From: Jongsikchunia kroppenstedtii DSM 45133
GTDB taxonomy: Bacteria; Actinomycetota; Actinomycetes; Mycobacteriales; Mycobacteriaceae
DNA: 37,232 nucleotides
Direction of reading: 5' to 3'
Assembly: GCF_000380485.1 (NCBI RefSeq)
Contig: NZ_AQYG01000029.1
Coordinates: 1 to 37,232 of the forward strand
How positions within the stretch are numbered: the first letter of the stretch is position 1; each line of letters starts with the position of its first letter. The translations under genes and the position numbers were made by a program. The notes under the pieces are model-generated. The model searched no databases, had not been told where the DNA came from, and was given only the letters and a program-made list of their open reading frames with translations. Positions 1 to 8,525 of this stretch are shown here, one piece after another.

Positions 1-294
1 TACACCAACGGGGTGAACCGGCGGATGCTCGCTGGCCGCGGCATCAAGACCGTTATCCCGCAGAAGAGCACCGAGACCGACGCCCGCAAACGCAAAGGCT
101 CCACCGGTGGGCGGCCTCCTGCTTTCGATGCAGTCCTTTACAAGGGCCGCAACGTTATTGAGCGTTCCTTCAACGACACCAAGCAGTGGCGCGCCCTGGC
201 CACCCGCTACGACAAACTCGCCATCACCTACCGAGCCGCCGTGGTCCTACAGGCATGCCTCCGCTGGACACGCCTATTAGGAGACACGCCCTAG
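1..294 (+). CDS. IS5-family transposase, C-terminal fragment (cut by window edge)
   Basis: The reading frame is open from base 1 and ends with TAG at 292-294, so only the last 97 codons are visible. The fragment carries the C-terminal part of a DDE transposase of the IS5 superfamily: a basic stretch (PQKSTETDARKRKG), then GGRPPAFD and the terminal VIERSFNDTKQWRALATRYDK segment. In that segment the glutamate of IERSF is the likely third catalytic acid. The gene may be intact to the left. The stop lies at the probable end of the element. The element ends 18 bp before the stop codon of the convergent metal-transport operon, so it appears to have inserted just downstream of that operon without damaging it. 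Family assignment is by motif recognition only. Confidence 0.8.
   Translation, partial: YTNGVNRRMLAGRGIKTVIPQKSTETDARKRKGSTGGRPPAFDAVLYKGRNVIERSFNDTKQWRALATRYDKLAITYRAAVVLQACLRWTRLLGDTP
277..294 (+). mobile_element. Probable right terminal inverted repeat of the IS element
   Basis: The sequence ttaggagacacgccctag overlaps the transposase stop codon. From memory, GAGACACGCCC-type ends occur on actinobacterial IS5-group elements, often with the stop codon inside the repeat. The left end is outside the window, so the pairing cannot be checked. Bases 295-297 (TTA) could be part of a short target duplication. Confidence 0.4.
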
Positions 295-312
295 TTACCT
301 GCCGGTGATCGA

Positions 313-1191
313 TCACGCGGCGGCGGGAACCGGCGTGCGGCGACGCGTCACCGGCCGCGTGCGCAGCCAGGCGATCAGTCGACAGACGAGATAGATCAGG
401 AACGAGATCGACGTGACGAAGACCGACACGGGCAGGCCGGGGGCCAGCGACACGATGATCCCGCCGACCGCCGCGACCTCCGCGAACAGCACCGAGAGCA
501 GCACGACGGTCACCGGGTTGGCGCTGATCTTGATCGCCGCGGCCGCTGGGGTGATCAGCAGCGACATCACCAGCAGGGCACCGATGATCTGCACGGCCTG
601 GGCGGTGGTCGCGCCGACCAGCACCGCGAAGATCACCGACAGCAGCCGCATCGGGACGCCGCGGGATTCGGCCACCCGCGGATCGGTGGACGCGAACCAC
701 AACGGCCGGTAGACGATCGCGGTGAAGGCGAGAACGACCACGGTCGTGATGGTCATGGCTGTCAGTCCGCGGGTGCCGACACTGACGACCTGACCGGTCA
801 GCAGGCTGAAGCCGGTGCCGATACGCCCGTACAGCGCGATGAACAGCACCGCGAGGCCGAGGCCGAAGGCGAGGACGACACCGATCACCGAATCGCGTTC
901 GCGTGCCTTGTTTCCCAGCAGGCCGAAGATCACTGCCGCGACGATCGCGCCCACCACGCCGCCGACGTTCACGCTGACGCCGACCAGCAGCGCGGCCGCC
1001 GCGCCGGTCACCGAAAGCTCGCTGGTGCCATGGACGGCGAAGGACATCTGACGGGCGACGATCAGTGGTCCGAGGATGCCGCCGAGCAGGGCCAGCATCG
1101 CGCACGCCAGCAGCGCCTGCTGGACGAAGTCGCGCTGCAGCAGATCGGCGGTGGTGGAGAAGTCGACGAAGTTCGACCAGTGCACGGTCAC
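313..1191 (-). CDS. Zinc/manganese ABC transporter permease (ZnuB/TroC family)
   Basis: 292 aa. Integral membrane subunit of a metal-ion ABC importer (ABC-3 family). The protein is almost entirely hydrophobic, with about eight membrane spans. The family-typical sequence VVQIIGALLVMSLLITPAAAA near the C-terminal third is present as AQAVQIIGALLVMSLL...TPAAAAIKIS. The chosen start is GTG at 1191, which overlaps the TGA of the ATPase gene by 4 bp (GTGA); the longer open frame upstream is a shadow of the ATPase gene. It is the last gene of a solute-binding protein/ATPase/permease operon, so it should form the channel for the metal delivered by the upstream lipoprotein. Metal identity (Zn over Mn) is inferred from the Zur-like operator. 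Confidence 0.92.
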   Translation of the reverse strand: MTVHWSNFVDFSTTADLLQRDFVQQALLACAMLALLGGILGPLIVARQMSFAVHGTSELSVTGAAAALLVGVSVNVGGVVGAIVAAVIFGLLGNKARERDSVIGVVLAFGLGLAVLFIALYGRIGTGFSLLTGQVVSVGTRGLTAMTITTVVVLAFTAIVYRPLWFASTDPRVAESRGVPMRLLSVIFAVLVGATTAQAVQIIGALLVMSLLITPAAAAIKISANPVTVVLLSVLFAEVAAVGGIIVSLAPGLPVSVFVTSISFLIYLVCRLIAWLRTRPVTRRRTPVPAAA

Positions 1192-2006
1192 GACGTCACT
1201 CCCGCGGTGGAATGGCTGCCGTGGCAGGCGGATTCGTCGGCGCCGACGACGATGACGCGGCCGCGCACGCGCACCACCTCGATCTGGCTGCCGTAGAGCT
1301 CGCTGAGTGTTTCGGTGGTCATCACCTCGTCGGGCGCGCCTATCCGGAACTGGCCGTCCACCAGGTACAGCACCCGATCCACATAGGGGAGAATGGGATT
1401 GATCTCGTGGGTCACGAAGAGGACCGCGGTGCGGTGATTGCGGCGGCGCTGATCGATCAACCCGGCGACCCGGGACTGGTTGGCGGGGTCGAGGGACAGC
1501 AGTGGCTCGTCGCAGAGGAGCAGTTGCGGATCGCCGACAAGCGCCTGGGCCACCCGCAGGCGCTGCTGCTCGCCGCCGGACAGCAGGCCGATCGGGGTGT
1601 CGGCGAACTCGGCGGCCTGAACCTGCCGCAGCGCGGCCTCGACCTGCTGCCGGCGCCGTTGCCGCCCGAATGCGCCCAGTCCCCAATGGTTTCCGTCGAC
1701 CCCGAAGCCGACGAGGTCGCGCCCGCGCAGCGGCACCTGTTCGTCGTGCCGCTCCTGCTGGGGGATGTAGCCGACCGCGCGGTTGGCGACCGATGGGGCC
1801 GACCCGGCGATGGTGGCGGTGCCGGCCTCGAGCCGGTGCTGGCCGAGCAGGGTCTTCAGCAGCGAGGTCTTGCCGGATCCGTTGGGGCCCAGCACCGCGA
1901 CGAACTCACCGGGCGCGACCGTGAGGTCGAGCCCGTCCCACAGCACGCGGTCGCCGAATGCGAGGCGGGCGCCGCGCAATTCGACGATCGGGTCGGTACT
2001 GCTCAC
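1188..2006 (-). CDS. Zinc/manganese ABC transporter ATP-binding protein (ZnuC family)
   Basis: 272 aa. Cytoplasmic ATPase that powers metal import through the adjacent permease. Visible motifs: Walker A GPNGSGKT at residues 40-47, signature LSGGE at 142-146, Walker B LLLCDEP with D166/E167, and an H-loop VTHEIN near residue 199. The GTG start at 2006 overlaps the TGA of the binding-protein gene by 4 bp, which argues for translational coupling and against the longer ORF that begins at 2048. The C-terminal region (LYGSQIEVVRVRGRVIVVG) matches the metal-type ABC ATPase tail. No missing catalytic residues were seen. Confidence 0.93.
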   Translation of the reverse strand: MSSTDPIVELRGARLAFGDRVLWDGLDLTVAPGEFVAVLGPNGSGKTSLLKTLLGQHRLEAGTATIAGSAPSVANRAVGYIPQQERHDEQVPLRGRDLVGFGVDGNHWGLGAFGRQRRRQQVEAALRQVQAAEFADTPIGLLSGGEQQRLRVAQALVGDPQLLLCDEPLLSLDPANQSRVAGLIDQRRRNHRTAVLFVTHEINPILPYVDRVLYLVDGQFRIGAPDEVMTTETLSELYGSQIEVVRVRGRVIVVGADESACHGSHSTAGVTS

Positions 2007-2893
2007 CGGACCGCCTTGGCGATGGCTGCGACGTTGTCGGTCTGCCACTGCACATAATCCTTGCCGTTGGGCAGGGTTTCGGTGAGGCGGACGATCGGCA
2101 GACCGGCCTTGGTGGCGATCGATTCGAGCGTCTTCGTGGTCTCGTCGGTGGCCTGGGTGTTGTAGAGCAGCGCCTTGACCTTCTTGTCGCGCAACAGATC
2201 CTGGATTGCGGCGGTGTCGGCGGCGGACGGGTCCTGGCCGGCCTCTACGGAATTCTCGAAACCCTTCGGGGTAGCGTCGACCAGGCCGGCGGCATCGAGC
2301 AGGTACTCCGCCAGCGGCTCGGTCTGGGCGACCCGCGCGCCCGTCGCGGTCGACTTGATCGCGGCGACCTGCTGCTGGATGCCGGCGATGGCATTGCCGA
2401 AGTTGGTGGCGTTCTGTTGGTAGGCGGCGGCGTTGGCCGGATCCTTGCCGCCCAGCGCGTCGGCGACCTTGTGGGCGACGGTCGTCACCGTGGCCAGGTC
2501 GTAGAAGACGTGCTCGTTGGTGCTGCCGGCGGCCGTCGATCCGCCATGGATGCTGAAGGCATCGATGACGGCGGCGGATGGCGACTTCTGCGCGTCGGCC
2601 AGGTACTGGTCGTAGTGCCCGCCGTTCATCAGGACGATGTCGGCGTCCGCGATCTTCGCGCTGTCCTTCGGGGTGGGGGTGAATTCATGCGGATCGCCGT
2701 CCGGCGAGGTGTACAGCGCCGTCACGGTCGCGTGATCGCCGGCGACGGCCTCGGCGACCGATGCCCAGACGTCGGTCGAGGTCACCAGCGTGAGGCCGTG
2801 GTCGGCGGAGCTCGACGACGAGCATGCGGCGAGCGATAGCCCGGCCATGATGGTCGCGACGAACACTGCGAGCGTGCGGCTGGTGCGGGGCAC
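2003..2893 (-). CDS. Metal-binding lipoprotein of a zinc/manganese ABC importer (ZnuA/TroA family)
   Basis: 296 aa. Extracytoplasmic cluster A-I solute-binding protein. It begins with a lipoprotein signal peptide whose lipobox is LAAC, with C24 as the likely lipidated cysteine, followed by a serine run. Candidate metal ligands are H69 (DPHEFTPTP), H93 (GGHYDQYL) and H128 (NEHVFYDL), the order expected for the TroA fold; a fourth acidic ligand should lie in the C-terminal lobe. The His/Asp-rich loop found in many zinc-specific ZnuA proteins is absent. The start is GTG at 2893, preceded by GAGGAG at about 7 bp. It is the first gene of the operon, with the Zur-like operator about 55 bp upstream. 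Confidence 0.92.
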   Translation of the reverse strand: MPRTSRTLAVFVATIMAGLSLAACSSSSSADHGLTLVTSTDVWASVAEAVAGDHATVTALYTSPDGDPHEFTPTPKDSAKIADADIVLMNGGHYDQYLADAQKSPSAAVIDAFSIHGGSTAAGSTNEHVFYDLATVTTVAHKVADALGGKDPANAAAYQQNATNFGNAIAGIQQQVAAIKSTATGARVAQTEPLAEYLLDAAGLVDATPKGFENSVEAGQDPSAADTAAIQDLLRDKKVKALLYNTQATDETTKTLESIATKAGLPIVRLTETLPNGKDYVQWQTDNVAAIAKAVR

Positions 2894-2946
2894 GATGGTC
2901 TCCTCGAATCGGGATGGGGCTGACGGCAGGCCAAGGCAAGAGTTTA

Positions 2947-2963
2947 ATGATAACCGTTTCCAT
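2947..2963 (-). promoter_or_regulatory. Zur-like operator of the metal-importer operon
   Basis: The 17-bp imperfect palindrome ATGATAACCGTTTCCAT resembles actinobacterial Zur boxes (ATGAnAAC-GTTnTCAT type). On the minus strand TATCAT within it could be the -10 element, so bound repressor would block transcription. It lies 54-70 bp upstream of the binding-protein start and in the region shared with the divergent KimA-like gene. A Zur assignment is inference from the motif plus the gene context. Confidence 0.6.
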
Positions 2964-3123
2964 TATTGCTGCGCGAGTCGGTCTTGAGACCGGCCCGATC
3001 GGCTAAATCCGGCAAAGCGTATAAAGAACTAAAAGGTAACGCGGAGTTGGGGTTTCGTTGCGTTGGCGGTGAGATCATGGCGTAGCATTCCTCGCGCTGT
3101 AGCCGCCTCGGACCGGGAGAATC

Positions 3124-5601
3124 ATGGCGATATTCGGACGGAGCCGGGCGACGTCGAATCAGGCGGCGACCGCGTCCTGGTCGGCCCCGGCGGGGGAGTT
3201 CACCGCCACCAGCACGGTCCCCGACAGCATCGGATACGCGTTCAAACGGGTATTCCTCGGCAAGCCGCTGACCACCAGCCGGCTGACGCACGAACGCCTG
3301 TCCAATCCGGTCGCATTGGGGGTCCTGGCCCCCGACGCGATCTCGTCCACCGCATACGGCACCGAAGAGGTGCTGGTCGAGCTGCTGCCCTACGCGGGCT
3401 TGGCGGCGTTCACGCTGCTGTTGCCGATCACCGGGGTGATCCTGGTGATCTTGGTCCTGGTCGCGGCGTCCTACCGCCAGGTGGTGATGGCCTACACCCG
3501 CGCGGGCGGGTCGTACGTGGTCGCGCGGGAGAACTTCGGGCCGCGCGTAGCGCAGATCGCGGCGGCGGCGCTGCTCATCGACTATGTGGTGACGGTCGCG
3601 GTGCAGACCGCGGCCGGCACCGTGGCGGTGGTCTCGGCGGTACCCGAACTCGGGCCGTACAGCCTGGAGATCACCGTGTGCGTGGTGATCCTGATGTGTT
3701 TCGCCAACCTGCGTGGATTGCGTGAAGCCGGCCGGCCGTTCGCCATCCCCACCTATTTCTTCACCGGCATGGTGGTGCTGCTGATCGTTATCGGTGTCAT
3801 CCGGAGGATCATCGGCGACCTGCCTCGATACCACCCGGAGCAGATGGCCGGCACCGTCACAGTGCATCACGGCAGCGGGTTGGTGATGGGTGCGACGGTC
3901 CTGGTCCTGTTGCGCGCGTTCGCCAATGGCGGCTCGTCGCTGACCGGCGTCGAGGCGATCTCCAACACCGTGAGCTCGTTCCGTCGGCCCGAGGGCGCCA
4001 ACGCTCGCAAGGTGCTCACCGTTATGGCCTGCATCCTCGGTTTCCTGCTGGCCGGGGTGGCCTACCTGGTCCATGAGACGCATGCGACCCCCTACTCGGA
4101 CGGCTATCCATCGGTGCTCTCGGAGCTGGCGCATGCGGTCTTCGGGCACGGACTGATCGGCGACATCCTCTATGCGCTGCTGCAGATCGCCACCGCGCTG
4201 ATCCTCTTCACCGGTGCCAACACCAGCTTCAACGGCTTCCCGGCGCTGGCCAATTTCGTTGCCGAGGACCGGTTTTTGCCGCGTCAGCTGTCCAAGCGCG
4301 GTCATCGCCTGGTGTTCTCCAACGGCATTATCGTGCTGGCGATTCTCGGCATAGCGTTGCTCATCGGCACGGGCGGTTCGGTCAACGCGCTGGTGCCGTT
4401 CTATGCGATCGGCGTGTTCACGGGCTTCACCATGGCCGGGTTCGGTATGACCAAGCACTATCTGACGACGCGGGGCAAGGCCTGGCGGGCGAAGGTCGCG
4501 GTGAACCTCGGGGCGGGTATCACGTCGCTGATCGTCGTCGGCATCTTCGCCGTCGCGAAGTTCACCGAGGGCGCCTGGCTGGTCGTCATCGTCTTCCCGT
4601 TGTTGGTACTGCTGCTGATGCGGCTCAACCGCGAATACCGAGCCGAGGCGGCGATCCTGGAAGAGCTGCGGACGGATCGGCCCGACCAGGTCAACTACGC
4701 CTACAACGAGATCCTGGTGTTCGTGAACAGCGTCGACCTGGCCGTGTTCGAGGCGTTGCGGTACGGCCGATCACTGCGCGGCGACAAGATCACCGCGGTG
4801 CATTTCTTGGTCGACGAGATGAAAGCCGTACAGATACAACGACGTTGGGAGCATTTCGACATCCAGGTGCCGTTGCTCATCGTCAACTGCCCGGACCGTC
4901 GCATCACCCACGCCGCGCAGGAACAGGTCGTCAAGGTGCTGCGAGCGCGGCCGAACACCAGCGTCACGGTGATCCTGCCGCGGCGCAGCTACGCCCCGCT
5001 ACTGGGGCGGCTGTTGCACGATCGCACCGCCGACAAGATTTCGGACTCCATCAGTCGCATCCCGCATGCCGCCGCCACGATCATCCCGTATGACGTGCAA
5101 TCGCGTATCCGCCAAGCATTTCCGGATCTGGCCGAAGAACGCGTCACCCGCTGGTTCGAGGGGTTGCGCGACCGTGTCGAGGCGATCGACCCGGCGGCTC
5201 GCAGCGCGGCGCGGCTCGATGATGCCGAGGCCGGGAAGTTGGCGATCAGCGGATTGCTCAGCGGTCATCGCGCCATGGTGGACGGCGTGGTGATGGAGAT
5301 CAAGGCCGGCGCCGATGCCCGCGAGGGCAAGAGCGGCGAAGACCAGCCGGACGAACGCGTGCGGATCGTCACGCTGCGTGACGACACCGGCGAGATGCGC
5401 CTCAAGCTCACCGAACGGTCCGCCGACACCAAACTCTCAGTGGGACAACGGATCGAGGTGGTCGGCAAGGCGCGCCAGACCGGACACCGGCCGGTGCACA
5501 TGATCGATCCGTCGATCACGATCCTCGATCCCGCCGACCGTGACGATGCTGGTGGCAGTGAAGGTGGCCCGGCTAGCCCGGGGCCGACAGGGTCGGCGTG
5601 A
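3124..5601 (+). CDS. KimA-like APC-superfamily potassium transporter with USP-like and C-terminal OB-like domains
   Basis: 825 aa. Residues about 60-500 form a 12-span APC-type membrane domain. Segments such as SNPVALGVLAPDAISSTAYG and FNGFPALANFVAEDRFLPRQL match the KimA (YdaO)/Rv2690c group. Residues about 522-660 form a soluble USP-like domain (NEILVFVNSVD..., VPLLIVNCPDRR). Bacillus subtilis KimA, a potassium importer controlled by c-di-AMP, ends near there at about 607 aa. The extra 160 residues contain an acidic linker and a segment (RIVTLRDDTGEMRLKL...QRIEVVGKAR) that looks like an OB fold. The ATG at 3124 follows GGGAGA; TATAAA at 3020-3025 may belong to the promoter. The last 12 codons lie in the 40-bp repeat. 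Potassium as substrate is by homology only. Confidence 0.8.
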   Translation: MAIFGRSRATSNQAATASWSAPAGEFTATSTVPDSIGYAFKRVFLGKPLTTSRLTHERLSNPVALGVLAPDAISSTAYGTEEVLVELLPYAGLAAFTLLLPITGVILVILVLVAASYRQVVMAYTRAGGSYVVARENFGPRVAQIAAAALLIDYVVTVAVQTAAGTVAVVSAVPELGPYSLEITVCVVILMCFANLRGLREAGRPFAIPTYFFTGMVVLLIVIGVIRRIIGDLPRYHPEQMAGTVTVHHGSGLVMGATVLVLLRAFANGGSSLTGVEAISNTVSSFRRPEGANARKVLTVMACILGFLLAGVAYLVHETHATPYSDGYPSVLSELAHAVFGHGLIGDILYALLQIATALILFTGANTSFNGFPALANFVAEDRFLPRQLSKRGHRLVFSNGIIVLAILGIALLIGTGGSVNALVPFYAIGVFTGFTMAGFGMTKHYLTTRGKAWRAKVAVNLGAGITSLIVVGIFAVAKFTEGAWLVVIVFPLLVLLLMRLNREYRAEAAILEELRTDRPDQVNYAYNEILVFVNSVDLAVFEALRYGRSLRGDKITAVHFLVDEMKAVQIQRRWEHFDIQVPLLIVNCPDRRITHAAQEQVVKVLRARPNTSVTVILPRRSYAPLLGRLLHDRTADKISDSISRIPHAAATIIPYDVQSRIRQAFPDLAEERVTRWFEGLRDRVEAIDPAARSAARLDDAEAGKLAISGLLSGHRAMVDGVVMEIKAGADAREGKSGEDQPDERVRIVTLRDDTGEMRLKLTERSADTKLSVGQRIEVVGKARQTGHRPVHMIDPSITILDPADRDDAGGSEGGPASPGPTGSA

Positions 5602-5602
5602 G
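5563..5602. repeat. 40-bp direct repeat, left copy (flanks ABC/two-component cassette)
   Basis: Begins GGTGGCCC, with core GGCTAGCCCGGGGCCGAC, and ends TCGGCGTGAG. It is the same orientation and 38/40 identical to 9713-9752 (differences at 5589 and 5592). This copy encodes the C-terminal residues GPASPGPTGSA and the TGA stop of the KimA-like gene. Read on the minus strand it also encodes a TPTLSAPG-stop tail resembling the TetR C-terminus. The stretch GCCGACAGGGTCGGC within it is a perfect 6-bp inverted repeat. Confidence 0.9.
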
Positions 5603-5626
5603 AAGCGGATGGCCGGGTTCGTAGCT

Positions 5627-7000
5627 TCAGGCTTCGGCTAGTGCCGCTACCGGGTCGATCGCCACGGCACGCCGGCTCGGTGGTATCGAGGCGACGATCA
5701 CGACCAGCACCGTTGCGGCTGCGATACACGCAATCACTCCCCACGGCAGTCCGACGGTGACACCGGGACTCATTGACCCGATCAGTGACTGGGCGCCGAC
5801 AGCACCGAAGAGCACCCCGAGGACCAGTCCGAACGCCACGGCCGCCCCCGACAGCGCCATCGACTCAGCGATGATCATCGACCGCACCTGGCGTGCGGTG
5901 AAGCCCAAGGCTCGCAGTACCCCGATCTCGCGGGTCCGGGCGATCACGGTCAATGACATCGTCGAGACGAATCCGACAGTGGCGATCACTCCCGAGATCG
6001 CCACCAGGGCAATGAGAATCGCACTCATCGCCGACAGCGTCCGGCTCGTATCTGCGGCTTGCGCGGGCGACAGATCCCAGGTGTGCACCGATCGGGTCAA
6101 CGCCGACATGCCGGCGGCGATCGTGGTGACCAGCGTGACCCCGATGAGGATCGACAGCAGCGACCGGGTGGTGCGCAGCGGATCGCTGATGGCATTCTTG
6201 CGGGCCACGGTGGCTGATGCGCCCGTTCCGAGGACGCGGCCATCGGCCGCGACTATGCCGGGCAGGATCCACCGCGCACCGGACAGGATGCCGAGCGAAC
6301 TGGTCGCAGTGCCCAGGAAGGCGATCACGAACCCGGCCATGCTGGCGCGTTCGCCGAGCAGACAAGCGGCGATCAGCAGCAGGGTGCCGAGCACAAGTAG
6401 CGCGATGGTGACGAGCTTGCGTACCGCACCGGTCCGTGGCCGCGGGGCGGCCGCGACAGCAGCCGATTCCAGGGTCTTGCGGGTGCCGGCATAGGCGGCA
6501 GTGGTCGCGGTCAGCACCATCAGGATGCCGACGACGATCACACCCGCCGGGGCGATCGCATATCCGCCGGCGGGCAGCGTGTCTCGAGCCACCAGGAGCA
6601 CGCGGACCAGATAAGTCCCGACGAGCCCGACGGCGATGCCCGCGGCAGCGCCGATGGACGACACCTGCGCCACGGCCGTCATCAGGCCACGGCGCAGCTG
6701 CGCGCTGTCCGCGCCGATCAGCCGCAGCAGCCGAAGCTGAGTCTGCCGCCCGGCGATCACGGTGTCGACCCCATTGCTGATCACGATCGCGGAGACGAAG
6801 AGGGCGATCCCGATGAATACGGAGGCAACCACATTGAGCAGCAAGCCCGGTGCGCCCTGCCGATGTTGTCCGTAGACGGACAAGATGTTGGAGGCGCCGA
6901 GCAGGACGGTTCCGTAGGTGGCGCTGAGCCCGCTGACGATGCCGACCGTCGACAGTTCCCGCGGCGAGCCGGCGATCAACCGGGCCATCGGTGCGCTCAC
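5627..7000 (-). CDS. FtsX-type ABC transporter permease (MacB/BceB-like)
   Basis: 457 aa. About ten hydrophobic segments in two FtsX-like halves. The C-terminal half shows the hallmark VIARTREIGVLRALGFTARQ before a final three-helix bundle, and the first half the related RQTQLRLLRLIGADSAQLRR. This type of permease works with a MacB/LolD-type ATPase as a mechanotransmission or export complex, often for antimicrobial peptides or lipids. The GTG start at 7000 overlaps the ATPase stop by 4 bp. It is the last gene of the cassette, ending 25 bp after the left 40-bp repeat. It lacks the large extracellular domain of BceB and MacB, and the substrate is unknown. Confidence 0.88.
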   Translation of the reverse strand: MSAPMARLIAGSPRELSTVGIVSGLSATYGTVLLGASNILSVYGQHRQGAPGLLLNVVASVFIGIALFVSAIVISNGVDTVIAGRQTQLRLLRLIGADSAQLRRGLMTAVAQVSSIGAAAGIAVGLVGTYLVRVLLVARDTLPAGGYAIAPAGVIVVGILMVLTATTAAYAGTRKTLESAAVAAAPRPRTGAVRKLVTIALLVLGTLLLIAACLLGERASMAGFVIAFLGTATSSLGILSGARWILPGIVAADGRVLGTGASATVARKNAISDPLRTTRSLLSILIGVTLVTTIAAGMSALTRSVHTWDLSPAQAADTSRTLSAMSAILIALVAISGVIATVGFVSTMSLTVIARTREIGVLRALGFTARQVRSMIIAESMALSGAAVAFGLVLGVLFGAVGAQSLIGSMSPGVTVGLPWGVIACIAAATVLVVIVASIPPSRRAVAIDPVAALAEA

Positions 7001-7773
7001 GCCGGGACCTCGGTCAGATTGATGAGGAGCTCGGCGATCTGACGAACCCCGAGCCGCCGATGATCGCCGACGATCCGGCCGTCGGCGAGCAGCACGACCC
7101 GATCGGCGTAGGAAGCGGCCACCGGATCGTGCGTCACCATCGCGATGCCTTGACCGAATTCCCTTGCTGCCGTGGTCAACAGCGTGAGGACCTCACGTCC
7201 GGTGCGGGTGTCGAGGGCGCCGGTCGGCTCGTCGGCGATGATGATCGTCGGTCTGCCTGCCAGTGCCCGCGCGATCGCCACCCGCTGCTGCTGCCCGCCG
7301 GACAGTTCGGCGGGGCGGTGCGCGAGCCGATCCGCCAATCCCAATGAACCGATGAGATGGTCGATCCAGGCCCGGGTCTCGGCGTTCGGGCGGATGCCGG
7401 CGAGCACGAACGGCAATTCGATGTTCTCGGCCGCGGTCAACGCTGGTATCAGATTGAACGACTGGAAGATGAAGCCGATGTGCCGGCGCCGCAGGCGGGT
7501 TCGTTCGGTATCGGAGAGTGTGGCGATGGGCGCGCCGGCGAGCCATACTTGGCCGCTGCTGACCGTGTCCAGTCCCGCGATCACATTCATCAACGTCGAC
7601 TTGCCCGAGCCGGACGGCCCCATGATTGCGGTGAACTCCCGGTGCCGTAGATCCAGCGAGACGTCGCGGAGGGCGTGAACCGGATTCGCCGGATCGCCGT
7701 AGGTCCGCGAGACATTGCTCAGCACCACGGCGGGATGGACAGATGGTGGTCGGTGTTCCGTCATGACATCCAC
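6997..7773 (-). CDS. MacB/LolD-type ABC transporter ATP-binding protein
   Basis: 258 aa. Motifs: Walker A GPSGSGKS at residues 52-59, Q-loop [10 protein letters not shown] (Q104), signature LSGGQ at 157-161, Walker B IIIADEP with D181/E182, and H-loop H215 (MVTHD). The sequence [11 protein letters not shown] after the Q-loop is typical of the LolD/MacB subfamily, which pairs with FtsX permeases; the partner gene follows with a 4-bp overlap. The start is GTG at 7773 or ATG at 7764, and neither has a good Shine-Dalgarno sequence; a leaderless transcript is possible. It is separated by 110 bp from the response-regulator gene, where a regulated promoter could lie. Confidence 0.92.
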   Translation of the reverse strand: MDVMTEHRPPSVHPAVVLSNVSRTYGDPANPVHALRDVSLDLRHREFTAIMGPSGSGKSTLMNVIAGLDTVSSGQVWLAGAPIATLSDTERTRLRRRHIGFIFQSFNLIPALTAAENIELPFVLAGIRPNAETRAWIDHLIGSLGLADRLAHRPAELSGGQQQRVAIARALAGRPTIIIADEPTGALDTRTGREVLTLLTTAAREFGQGIAMVTHDPVAASYADRVVLLADGRIVGDHRRLGVRQIAELLINLTEVPA

Positions 7774-7883
7774 GCTATGAACGAGTGGGGCACCAAGGCA
7801 TCGGCCCAGCCGGTGAATTCGCCGGACATCTGCAGACTGACCGGCGTACGTCTGGAGATGTATCGCGCCTGTGCGAGTCGGAG

Positions 7884-8525
7884 TCAGACGAGACCGTGGT
7901 CGTAGGCGTAGACGACGAGCTGCACCCGATCGCGCACGCTCAGCTTGGTGAGGATGCGCGAGATATGTGTTTTCACCGTCGCCTCGGAAAGCGTCTCGGC
8001 GGCAGCGATTTCCGCATTGGAGAGGCCGCGTGCAGCGAGTTCGAGGATCTCCCGCTCGCGTGCGGTCAGTGCCGCGTATTCGGGCCCCGGCGCCCCGGCT
8101 CGGCGGCGATGGCGCTCGAACAGCTGGCGAGTCGCCGACGCGGCGACCACCTGACTGCCGTCGACGATCGCGCGGATCGCGGCCAGCAGAAATTCCGGCT
8201 GCGCATCCTTGAGGACGAAACCACTCGCGCCGGCCTCGATCGCGCGAGCGGCCGCCTCGTCCTCATCGAAGGTGGTCAGCACCAGAACCCGCGGTGCCTG
8301 CTCGCGCATCTCGGCGAGCAGATCCGTCGTTGCGGTGATGCCGTCGATGCCGGGCATTCGGACATCGATGAGGACGACATCGGGTCGGCTCGCCCGCACC
8401 ACGGCGGCCAGGCGCAGCGCCGAGGACTCCTGGGCGACGACGGTCATGTCCGGCATGCTGTCGATGATCATGGCGATACCGCCCCGGAACAGCGGCTGAT
8501 CGTCGACGAGGGCGATGCGGATCAT
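7884..8525 (-). CDS. NarL/LuxR-type response regulator
   Basis: 213 aa. The receiver domain has D8/D9, the phosphoacceptor D54 (LIDVRMPG), T84 or T85 (VLTTFDEDE) and K106 (VLKDAQ). A C-terminal LuxR helix-turn-helix follows (LTAREREILELAARGLSNAEIA, then EATVKTHISRIL). It overlaps the stop of the upstream histidine kinase gene by 4 bp (ATGA), so the two are a coupled pair. The downstream ABC genes are the obvious candidate targets, as in other actinobacterial NarL-type systems that control adjacent ABC exporters. That regulatory link is inferred from position. Confidence 0.93.
   Translation of the reverse strand: MIRIALVDDQPLFRGGIAMIIDSMPDMTVVAQESSALRLAAVVRASRPDVVLIDVRMPGIDGITATTDLLAEMREQAPRVLVLTTFDEDEAAARAIEAGASGFVLKDAQPEFLLAAIRAIVDGSQVVAASATRQLFERHRRRAGAPGPEYAALTAREREILELAARGLSNAEIAAAETLSEATVKTHISRILTKLSVRDRVQLVVYAYDHGLV

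Noticed and set aside
2990-3123. c-di-AMP (ydaO) riboswitch ahead of the KimA-like gene
   Set aside because: The leader is short and I could not find the conserved riboswitch core sequences.
2944-4458. 504-residue minus-strand open frame antisense to the KimA-like gene
   Set aside because: Its protein is His/Arg/Gln/Asp-rich without any domain, as expected for the complement of a GC-rich gene; the plus-strand gene has full family motifs.
7774-7883. A separate small gene between the ATPase and the response regulator
   Set aside because: No frame with a start, ribosome-binding sequence and plausible protein; treated as a promoter-sized gap.
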